A model generated the notes under the pieces. The model searched no databases. It saw only the letters and a list, made by a program, of their open reading frames with translations, and was not told where the DNA came from. 64,000 bases of DNA, taken from the NCBI GenBank assembly GCA_012295275.1, contig CM022671.1, positions 27,950,322-28,014,321 of the forward strand, written 5' to 3'. The position numbers were made by a program, and so were the translations under genes. Position 1 is the first letter of the stretch; every line of letters starts with the position of its first letter. Source of the DNA: Chrysomallon squamiferum. Taxonomy: Eukaryota > Mollusca > Gastropoda > Neomphalida > Peltospiridae. This document shows, piece after piece, positions 15,001 to 27,300 of the stretch.

Positions 15001-18000
15001 GATTGTTTTAATATAATAATCTAGCTTATTTATGAAGCTTGTTAGGTTTTCATGCTGTTGGAATCACCTGGAATCCTATAATAGTTTTTCAATGCAAAAT
15101 TTAATTAAATAATTTAGTAACATTATGACAATTAAGAAAGTAGATCTGAAATGAAAAGCTACATACTGATTATTAAACAATTTGATTCATATAAATTAAA
15201 GAAAAAAGAAGAGAGAAAAAAAAAAAAACCCAGCCATGAAGAATTACCACTTTACATTAGCAGTGAAATAAGAAGCGTTAATTTTATTCTTTGGGTTTTT
15301 ATTTATTGTTTATTTATTTATTCTAAGCTGGGTCTACCAATTATATTAATTGGAAGAATGTTAAAAGCATGAACAGTTCTCCCACTTTCCAACTCCCCCC
15401 CAAAAAAACCCCAAGCATTAATTAAGAAAATAAACAGACTGATATTCTGAATCAAACAGTTATTTGCTGGTTTGTTGTTGCTTTTTTTTTTTTTGTTAAA
15501 TTAAAAAATAATTAATTAATAATAATAAAAAAGAATCAACTGCCATTCAAATTGCTAAACTTTTTTCTTAATTAAACCAAGAAAAATAAAAAAAAGTTTG
15601 AGGAATATAAAAATGCAACCAGGAAAGCTGAAGCTTCAGAACAGTAATGCTGCCAACAATTTCCTTTATCTTTTGTTTGCAGAAGAATTCTTTAAGACTT
15701 GGTGATAAAAACTGCAGGACCTCATGCTATACAGGTGTGGGTAAGCAGAGATATATTTCAAAATTAGCTGTTTGTTATTTCCTCAGAAAACATTCCCTGG
15801 TTAGGTCAGACAATACATCTTGCCAACTGAGGACAGAAACATCTCCATTTAAACAAGTACAAGATCATATCTGAGGTAATTGATGTTCAAAATCCTGATC
15901 TTAAAAAAAATAAAAATAAAAATAAAAATAAAATAAAATAATAATACTCCAGCAATTATTATCTACAAAGTTAGTTTCATATGATATTTATATATAACTA
16001 TTATTATTATTATTACTTTATTTTTAACATTAATAAAAATACATTTTTTTTCAAATAGGTCATGTTTTGAAGTGAATAAAAACTTTGCTACAAGCAATTT
16101 TGTTTCTCAAAAGATTGTATCATGAAATGATCTTGGTTTAATCTTCTAAAAAAAAAAAAAACCCTTTGTCAGACACCATGAAGTTATCACTGGTCATAAT
16201 GCTGATCAATGAACAAATCTTGGTTAATAATAAAAATTTTTTTTTTTTAAAAGAAATAGAGAGGGGGAAAAAAAAAAAGAATATTATTATTTTATCTAAA
16301 TCATAACTATGTTTTTAAAAACTATTCAATTAAAACAGTCTGTGATTATTTTCAATTTTCATTTCCTTTCTAACTGGTTCAGTTTATTCTGATTTGTACT
16401 GTTGTAATGTTGTTATTTCAGAAGGTTATATAAACAATAAGCTTTCTCATAAAGATAGTATTTTTATTATTTTTCACTTTTAATATTTAGAATATTTTGC
16501 ATTTTTTGCTTGGTTTATTCCACAAGCCTGCCAATTTATCACATGGTACTATACACTACTAAGAATAAGAATAAGAATAATAAATAAAAAATAGAAAGAT
16601 AATAATAGAATCTGGTGAAATAAGTGCAAGGGAGACAACCTATCATGGCACCGTCACTAGAAGGAGATGTATAAACTTCAGAAAGGTGTTACATACACTG
16701 CCACACAAGAATAGACTTCAGCAGTTAGCACATGAGAAATCACGCTGTCTTAAGAAGAAAAAAAAATGCGCTGTGGCATGACATATGGGCTGGCAACAAC
16801 TAATCTAAAACTGTTTACACAAAAAATGCCTGAGACTCTCACACGCTAATACCAGGGTTCACTCGATGAGTATTTATAGCTCTGTTAAAACACAACACAT
16901 GGCAAGGAGCAGTGGATGCAATCTGGTGTAGATCTCAACTCACTGTACAGGTAATTGCCCCACTTCAATCACGAGTGCCACTGATTGGACGAGTTGCTGC
17001 TGATCAGTGCTTGCACACGTTCGGCAATTACCCAGTTACAGATAACATGCAGTGAAGGTCAGAAAGAAAACTGGTTACTGCTGCAGTGGGTGCCTTTAGG
17101 GTGTTTATACAGCATGGCATGGAGCCCAAGAGATTAAAAACTGTTTGAAAATATTTTGAACTAATTATGATTTCATTATGGTTGTCTCAGGAAATGCAGT
17201 GTATGTTTCAGAATTAATAATATAAAAATGTGCCTTGTTGGTGAAAGTTTTTTTTCTAAATTTGAATTAAGTCATATTTACAAATTACCTGTCCTGAAAT
17301 GAATAAGGATTTTTACTTTTATTACCATCATTTTGGAATTCAGAAAAACAAATAACAATAACAAAATTTATAATCTAAACATTCGATCAAATAATGTTTT
17401 TTTGTGTTTTTTTCTAAATTCTTTGGAATCACTGGAATGCAATACTATATGTACTGTTTATTCTTATTCAAATGACAAATTGCAAATACACAGTTTATAG
17501 ATTATATTATTGAGATTTCATATCATTAAGTTCTATTAACATTCACATTTCCTGATCAACATGTCAAATTTAGCTTTTTCCCTAGCCAATATATCAACAG
17601 GAAAGGTATGCATATACTATTCAGGAGATGCTTCTGTCATCTATTTTTTTTTCCCCCCCAGTAAATGTTACAAAATAATAAAATATCTTTCATCGAAAGC
17701 ATGACATAAATGATGATGGATGCATAGTTAATGACTAACACCAGCAAATAAATAAATATAAAAAAAAATGTTTTTTGGATGCCAACAAAAATATGATGAA
17801 AACAGCTTGATATAATTTAAAGTTGGTGAATTTAAAAATGGCTGCAAGAAAAAAACTCAGGTGTTCTTATTTTTATTTCTCCCTCTGTAAACATGATGAT
17901 TTTTGAATATTATACATTTATGAAACAGATTTTCTAACAATTATTACAAGAACAAAAATTAAAACAACAACAAAGCCACCCCCTAAAAAATCAAAACCCT

Positions 18001-20125
18001 ACAATACACAAATATTAATTTAAATGCTCTATTTTATTATTTCTTAAAATTAATTCTTTTTTTTTTCCTTCTTTTTTCTTCTTCTTCTTCTTCTTCTTCT
18101 TCTTCTTCTTCTTCTGCTTCTTAATTTGGTAACCAGTAGCTGTTTTTAAACCATATATAAACTATAACATGCTTTATGTGTGCGATGTCAAGTATTTATC
18201 ATAATGGCACCTGAAACCAAATAACAGATATTATTTTTATACAAATTTAATAATAATGGTAAATTAACTGTAATGTCTTACCATAGCTCTGAGATTCTGT
18301 TTCACATTCTGGACTTGTACCAGGATAGTTACCAGGCACTGTTATTGCAATTGGTGGGACACTTGGTAAATTCTTATCATCTGTAATAAAATCAAATTTG
18401 ATCTCAGTCATTTTCTTTGCCTTTATATTACATACATTTAAGATTGTGTCTTCCGCAAAATGCTGAAATCATCTCCTCAAGTATGATCATTTTATACTCG
18501 GGAAAGACAAGTGGATGATTTCATCAGTTTAATATAAAAATACTGGCTTTAATACATGTATCATTTAAGCAAAATTGACACTATCATCATCATCATTAAA
18601 TAAATAAACAAAATAATAATATAAATAAATAAATAATAAAACAACAGAACAAATAAAGAAACTGAAGAAAATTATAAAACAGACACTGTGTGTGTGTGTG
18701 TGTGTGTGTGATGTGCAGTGTGGATATGTGTGTGTGTATGTCTGTGGTTTCATAGTGAAAGAAGTCACTGTACAGCACGTGCATGAAGCTTCCAAATTCT
18801 GTCAGAATAATCAACACTCAGATTCAGTGGCCACCATAAATAGCATGAGCAGTAGCAAAACATGCACATACAAAGTGCTGGGATACGTGGTTAACACGAA
18901 ACCAGACTTTACACCATGTCTCGTTCTTTATGATTCTAATAATCGAAACAGATTTGACAGTAACATTTTTAATCTCCTCTACTGGTCTGCACGCTGAGAA
19001 CATGATTAAAGTGTGCATCCACAGAAATAACGCACACAAACCAGGTATCACCCCCTGAAAAGAATTATCATTAAGAGCAATATCACTCTGTTTCACCTCT
19101 TCACGTTGCTGTTCAGACTCCAGCCGTCTGTTTTCCCTATTAATTACCTGCATTGCCATGGGAGACCGGTGTAATAAAAATGGATTAGATTCCATATTAC
19201 AAGTGATGAACAGAGCAGCAAGTCTGATACTTGATACCTGTTCTCCAGAGTTCATCATCATTGGTCAATAAACAACAGAAAACAGAAGTGTTTGGTACAG
19301 CAACATGAGATGTGTTATGAGAGTTAATGTGTTTATATCATTACAGATAAAGTGCTTCCATCTTTGCAGTTAATTTCCCTGTGTGATGGAGCTGAGTGGG
19401 TTCAGGTGAAAATTAAAGGACAACAGGATAAGTAAATAGGTGGAATAACTTTAAAATATGTACCAAAAAAAAAATATATATATTATATATAATCTGTCTT
19501 AATGTATAAGAAAATTCAGTTTTGAAAAAATATCAGCAGTAACATTTGTTTGTGTAAATGATATTTCTCAGTGTAATGTAATTGAGTGCGTTCATATGAC
19601 TTCCAGACTAAATGATAAAAGGTTAAACAAATATAATCAACTGAAAAAGAGGTGAAATCATTTAAAATGAGCCAAAACTCTGCTCTATCGTATCAGAAGT
19701 GTGCGAAAATCACAGCAACAACGAATTCTTTTTATAAAATTAAAATGGTAAACTGAGTGAAAAGTACAGTAAATGTAACATTTTATGCAGGATTATAAAG
19801 TAGATAAATTGGCAAAAGATTAAGTAATTATGATTGCTGAATACAAGTAAACAATATTTATTTATATAACAGTTAACTCAGTTTTAATTTATGTGTCCTG
19901 TATGTAAACCAAAATATGCAAATAAAATAAAATAAAATGAAATAAATAAATAAATAAATATATAAATGATAATAATAAAAAATTAAAAAAAGTAATAATG
20001 TACACAGTTATTAAAAATTAAAATAATACTATGATCAAATTTTTTTTTTTCAAAAAAAGGGTGAGGTGTTTGTTTTTTGTTTATTCTATTTCCTTTGTTT
20101 TGGCTTTCTTTTCTTTTTTTCCCCT

Positions 20126-20168
<43 letters not shown>

Positions 20169-20173
20169 TTATA

Positions 20174-20208
<35 letters not shown>

Positions 20209-23200
20209 TAATTTTTTTTTGGATCGGGTGGGTTGTCTGGGTTTTTATTATTATTTATTCATTTATTTATTGAAATGTTTTTTGTTGTTTTTTTTGTGTC
20301 AGTTTTTACAGTGAAAATAATTACATACATTTTCATGTTTTTCTTGGCACAAACAGAAATTAAAAGAACTAAAAACACAGGTTCATATGGATTAACTGTT
20401 AATAATTTTTAACATATTTTTTACTGGAAATCTGAACATACATATATGTTATGTCAGTTTGGATGGAAAAATAACAGTCAGGGACTGATTTCATATGATT
20501 AATTATTAAGCAAGTTTATTCTTGTCATAAGAAATCAGAAGTTAGTTTACAATGAGTAAACACTTTTGGGGGGTCTTTTTTTTTTGTATTTTGAGTTATA
20601 GCAAGGTTCTAGTTTCAGTTTAAAAAATAACAAACTTGCAAACTGAACTCAAATATTTAACTTAAAAATCTGACCTGTACTGCGTGTGTGCATGCATGCA
20701 TGCATGTATGTGTGTGTGTGTGTGTCAACAATTAATCCAACATCATTATTTTACTTTAAACAGATATACTAAAATTAAGGACAATTAAATATTTAAATAT
20801 GCAAAACAATAATAAATAAATAAATAAATAAATAAATAATACAAAGGCATGTAACTGTAAGTAAACACATTGAATCAAAGAAAAAGGATAAAATAAATAC
20901 AGTGGAAGTAATATAGTTTAGTAACATATCCTAAAATAATCATATTGTGGAAACTGATAAATTTGTTAAAGAAATTGATAATTAATGAAAGATATAATTT
21001 AAAGAAATAACAGATACACTATTATATCTAATTATCTTATAGTTGAATAGTATCATAAATTACCGTGGCACATTTGTAAAGTATAAATTTCCTGATTAAT
21101 GAAAAAAACTGGAATCACGAGTCTTTTCAAGTTACTGTTATGTATCATAATTAATAAGAAATTTGCTCTGGAAGTATAATAAATAATCAGTTAATGGAAG
21201 TTTTTTGTTTCATAAAGGAAATACAATATGATTACAAAGTAAAGGATATGATTAACTCAGGGTTGGATCTAGACATTAAATAAAATTAATGAAACTGTTA
21301 AAGATTATATTATATAGAATCAGAAAATATTTTTTAACAAATCTATAACTTTACATGGTACTAGAAAATAATTTTTATATTTTTTTATTATTATAATTTT
21401 TTTTTTAAACTTAACACTGTTTTATAATGTAGGAAAAATGCATAACAAAAGGCAAATGTTCATGAAGTCTATACGTGCTAATTTATACATAAGCATAATA
21501 GTTGGCATCAACAAACATTACATAAACAACAAAGCCTGCACACTGGAGAAAATGCAAAGACATGAAAAACTAATGTGGGACATATAAAAACATCAAAATT
21601 ACATTTTACCAATAAATTATCAGAGCTTTTTACTACATGGTTGATTATTTCAGTTACATGAATATATTCTTTCTATTCTTTCCTTTAGACCAGTGGTTCC
21701 CAACCTTTTATGCTTCATGCACCACCTCAACGTCTAAAAAATGTCTATGCCCCCTTTTGATATAAAAATAAACTGAGTTTAGTAGAAGTGTAGTTACTGT
21801 AATGTAAAGTAGAAATCAAAATCATCTCCAAAGTGTAAACAAACTGCTCCTGAACAAAATACAGGATAACATGTGTACACAAAGTGTCACTGGAAGTTTG
21901 GTTCTATTATATCACTTTTAAACTGCCCCCGTTATATTCAAATCACCCCTCTCTGGAAAATCTTCCCCTGTGTTGGGAATCATAGCTTTAGATGGATAAA
22001 ACATATAACTGCCTTTTGGGTAAGGTTATTATAGTATTTGCAAAAATAAAAAACAAAACAAAAAAACAGTACATTCTTAAGTAAAACAGTTCTCATAGGA
22101 AAACAAATCTGACATGTCACGTACACAGATCATTTGGAAGTGTCATTGTAAATGAAAATGGATAGAACTTAATAAAAATTACTTTTTTAATTAAAATTTA
22201 AAAAAAATTGTACCCAAAAATGAAATCACCATCTGTCAATCTGATAAAAACTGACCAAAATAACCTCTCAGTTATACTTTAAATTGTAATGGTACAGAAA
22301 TGAACTTTGTAATTTGCTATAAAACTGATTTCTATGCTTTTAAAACAATACATGAATGAAACTATTTATATTAAAATATTTTTTAATTTTTAATCTAAAA
22401 TTAAACATGCATATGCATACAAAACATAATACATATTAACATGTACAATTTACTGAATATGAATAAAATAATAAAATAAAATACCAGTGTTCATCTTGGA
22501 TAACTGTATGAAAGGAAAATTATCTGAACACAGGATCAATTTTATAATGGGTCAGGGTAATCTGGACTCTATAAAATTATAAAAATTCCCTTAAAGAATT
22601 TCTGTTTAATAACTTGCCACCTCAAACATAAAACCAAAAAACCAAAAAAGAAACCTAACCAAACATGTAATAATAAAAATAAAAAAAATAAATAAAAAAT
22701 ACACAACCTACCCTAATAATAATTTTTTTTCGTTCTAATAAATACAAAGAATTTATTCAAAAACTAAAGTCTGAACTGTTTTCATATATATTTATATAAA
22801 ATCATTTTCACTTTGTAATATTCATTCTTCTACCTCTAATGTATCATCAGTTATTCAGTGCTTTGGAAAATTCAAATCTTATACACAAAAATAGCATTTC
22901 ATATAATTCCGTATTATAAAATTTGTATGACCATAAAATACTGGTCATTATAGATGTCATTTTTTGGTTCAAACATCAACTAATAATAAAAATAAATTAA
23001 AATTTTAAAATTAAAAATGAGAAAAAAGCTAACATACCCAAGTGACATATCAGATGCACTGATTTTGATGTGGGATGATGAAGTGGGTCGAGATTAATTT
23101 TGAATCTGTGGTGCAGTCGGGCAATTTCTCCTTGTAAAATGTCAGGTATTCCTTCAGTTTCCTCTTCTTCACTTCTTTTCAGTCGCTTTGGTGGAGGACT

Positions 23201-24348
23201 GGGTGATCTGAAGGAGATGAGATAAATGTCACATTAAAAAGATGCATGCATAAATAAACTTTATTTTAATAAGAATACAAAACAAAAACAGATCATATCA
23301 ATTTGTTTTTGTGTCAAACAAAAATTTAACAAGAAGAAATTTATGAACCTAAACATTCATTGATAAAATGATTTATGAAAAAAAAAAAATGACAATATTT
23401 ATTATAATTTGAGACCAATAATTCCTAATTATGACATTTATTATACAAAAAACTAAGTTAACAGTAATGAATTTTGAGAAATCAGTTATTTATTAATTTT
23501 TCCAGCAAGTAAAGAAATCAGAATAAGAAATATGATTCAACTGTGGCACAATGACATTTATTTTGTCAAATGACAGCTTACCTGATTGGTGATCCATATA
23601 ATGTAGCTATGGATGGACCAAATGTTCTGTGTAAGCTATGGTTTAACATGGGTGAGTCTATATTTTGAATTATTGAGTCCATCAGAGGCTGGTACATATT
23701 TGTATATGATGAAGTCTGAAAAAATAAAATATAAAAAATGAATACAGAAGTTAAAACAGCACAAATACTGAAGTTAAAACAGTGCATATACTGAAGTTAA
23801 AACAGCGCAGAATGTATTAGAAATGTATTTTTTAATTTCCACAGGTGTGAATATTTTTTTTATATTGGACAAAAATAATAAATAGTATGAAATAAAAGTT
23901 TAAAAATTAATGCATTCAGAAAAAAATAAACATTCAGAAGTAAGAGATATTCAGTTAAACCTTTTACATTAATGTTTTGGCTTTTTGCCACTTTTGTTTT
24001 ATATGGTTTAGATTCATTAATTCTAAGAATGTCTGAAAAAAAAAAGAACTATAGAACACATATATTTATAATCAATACATACCGACTTTGTGGTAATATT
24101 CCAGGTTTTAAGAACCTGTTCACATCTATCCAACACTGCAAATGAAACTCTGAAAAAACAATGAAAATTATTCAATAAACACTAAGTATTCTTAAAACAT
24201 AAAAGTACTTATGCACAATTTGAAGCAAAACAAAATGAATGAAGTACTTCACAGAACTTAAAATGTACACATCTCACCAAGTATTCTACCAGTATTTGGA
24301 TAAACATATCAAATATGTAACAAATGCAAAATTAAATAAATAACTGTG

Positions 24349-24379
<31 letters not shown>

Positions 24380-27300
24380 AAATAAATAAAAATAGAATAA
24401 AAATCATAAAACTCCACAAACTATTAAACCCATTTTATTTGATAAGAAAACATATTTTTTGTTCACAATCTTTGAAAAGAAATCTTTTTTTTCAACCTGA
24501 CATACTCAGTTAATCAAAATCGAAGAAGATAAATCTAAAAAACAGGTTGTAAAGTGAAGTGACAAAATTTATTTTGTGAATACAAACCTTTGATTGACAG
24601 TATCAGTGAGGATATCAAGCAGATTCTTCATCTTATTGTAATCTTTTCTTTTACCTACACAGAACATAGCAAATGTTATCTCATGGAAAGCAGAAACAGA
24701 GTGTAATGGAAAAATGAAATGAAAGAAGACTTGTTCAAATAAATACAAACGGAATAGATGTGAAACATATCTACCATATCAGAACTACACAGATAAAATA
24801 AGAGTATCACATGTTCATTTAGGGATCCAAGATGATGGATCAACATTACTCTTTCTTCTTTTTTTTATCCCTCAGTTTCTTTATAATGAAATTTATTTTA
24901 TCATAAATGTTATTTCCATAATAAAATGACATCTTTCACCGTTTATAAAACAATTTGATCTGTCTCTGTATTTGGTTTTTGGTATTTTGAATTTTCTAGA
25001 GTTTTTTTGATTTTAAAAAAACACCCAGAAAAGACACAAGTGACAAAAAATAAAAAAATAAACTGCAGAGTAATTATTAATATTTGAAAAAAAAAAAAAA
25101 AGATTAATCCACACTGATGCAGTAATAAAATACCTTCGTTGTTCTCCAGCCTGTTGACACTCCTGCGCAGTGGTTCAATGTATTTGGACAGTCTGGCCAG
25201 CTTCTCTATATACGCCTGTTCCTCTGACGTATTTCTTGGCTGACCAGGACTTGGTACTGGACCTACTGACCCTGGATTACCTGTAACAATATTGTTAAAA
25301 CATTTAAGTAAAAACAAACAATTATATAAAATTTTAGTAACAGAAAAAAAAAAACAAAAAAAAACAGTAACACTTTTATATGACTTATAACATGAAGCTA
25401 AAATAAAAAAAATTGTGAAATAAGAACACATCACTTTCTCAAACTGAGTTCTGGTTGCTTTTCAGAAATTCTAAAGATATATGTAGATATATATGTAGAC
25501 CCAGTCTGTTGACAAATTTTGCTGAACCATTTTTTTTAAACACCAAAAACGTTGCCTTCATTTACAACATATTAACTTGACAATTTTCTTGTATTCAGAT
25601 ATATTAAAACCTTTTTTCCCCATATCCAAATTATCACATTTATTTCATTGCAAATATTGCTTTTAAACATTTTCAAATATATTTCATACTAAAGATACAT
25701 GTACTAATAAAAACCAATAAATCATTTATTTATGTGATATTTGTTGTAAAGAAAAAAATTACATATTTATTTATATTTTTGAAATAAGGGGTAACAGGAT
25801 TATAAATATTTGATAAACACGTAATGTATTTATTATAACAAATATCACACAGATACTCTTTTTTAATAGGAAAGCTATCTATTTTTATCCATACAGAAAT
25901 TATTCCTTTTTTAAATTTTTTCAAGTAATGATGTACCTGGTGTGTTTAGAGGGTTGCCAGGAGATGGTGCCTGAGCATATGACTTGTTGGACACTGGTGA
26001 GGGTGTGACTTGAGACTGTGGGGAAGGGGTTGTCAGCATTGTCACTGGTGAACTGTAACAAACAACACTTGATAAATAAAACATATATCTAAACTGTTAA
26101 TACATTTGCATACTGTGGAAGTATAATATTTCAACTGTAGATTTATATAACTGTAACAAATAACACTTTGTTTATAAAATAATAGCTAAAGCAAAGTGAT
26201 CTTTCATTCTTGGGAGGATTGAGTTTTTTAATTAAAGTAATAAATAATAACACTAATAAATAACATGTAGATTTTTCAGTTACCTCATTTGTGCTGGTGA
26301 ATGAGCAATGTACGTCTGTGAAGAGGAAGCTTGTTGGACTGGAGCCTATGTTACAGAAACAAGATCTTATTCAGTGATACCATCCACAGAAATTTCACAA
26401 GTGTAGCCCACAATTAACAGTTTTTATATTTTAAGATATTCTGACCATGACCAATACTATGACCTTTGCATCTCTTTGCATCATGCAAAGGAATAAATTT
26501 AATATTATGAACAGCAGTCTGACAAAGGAAACAATTTAAATTTTTTTGATATTTTTTATTTATTTATATATTTTATTGTTACGGTTTGACAATGTGCAAT
26601 TCTACACAATAAAGGTATCAAATCCTTGAAACAGACAGTGAATTATTTTATTTATTTTAGTGAAGCTGTTTTGAAGCTTAAAATTACCAAGCAAAGAACA
26701 CTATTTCATTTTCTAACATATTCTTGCAAAACTAAATGATCTAAATTTAGAAACGATTATTTCAGAATTGCTAAAATGTGAAATGACAGTTTGGAATAAG
26801 AAGAAAAGTGAACAGACCTGTACAAACTGCTGAGGTCCTGGCCCAGGTGGTCTGGCTGGCTGCCCAGGGGCAGGTTGAAAAACAATCTGAAAGAAAAAGA
26901 GCAGATATATCTTATTATGTTAAGTAAATAAATGTCAATACAAGCTGTAACACTGAAAAAAATCTGAAACATTTACAAAATAATCTACAGAAAATATGGA
27001 TGTTTATTCATATTAAAAAAAATTCAGCAAACATAGCTATCAAAAATAATAATTCTGACAATTTGTTGGCATAGATTCAATCAAATTATCCAGTCTAAAA
27101 AACAAAAAAAGGAAAAAAGGTGTCCAAAGAGAATTGATATTTCTATTTGAACGAATGTAGTGGGAAAAACAAATGAAATTATAATTTCTGATACTATCAC
27201 ATATAATTCAGTGATTCATCTGATGCAATGAAAGTGGACACAATTGCTTTATTGATTTATAAACGAATCTAACGAAAAACCTGTTTGAAATAAAGGTAAC

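Larger units (their letters stand above)
9850..18281 (-). other. MED15: MED15 intron 15 (8.4 kb)
   Basis: This intron holds no exon of another gene that I can support. Its content is AT-rich unique DNA, many microsatellites ((AAAT)n near 12,020, a compound TAA/AAG/A block near 14,083-14,245, (CTT)n near 18,078), a 104-bp direct duplication near 10 kb, and a GC- and CpG-richer island at about 16,620-17,110 described separately. A small CpG-bearing patch also lies at about 14,270-14,560. Confidence 0.85.
18381..23037 (-). other. MED15: MED15 intron 14 (4.7 kb)
   Basis: It contains (GT)n near 18,689, a CpG-retaining island at about 18,770-19,261 with a 145-residue open frame on the minus strand, (TTTA)n/(TTA)n near 20,125-20,209, a (GT)n tract near 20,705 and a 295-bp hAT-like element at 21,691-21,985. 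No conserved exon is visible. Confidence 0.85.

Noticed and set aside
18692-18997. 101-codon plus-strand frame
   Set aside because: It starts in a (GT)n repeat and overlaps the antisense of the other frame in the same island; no splice or domain support.
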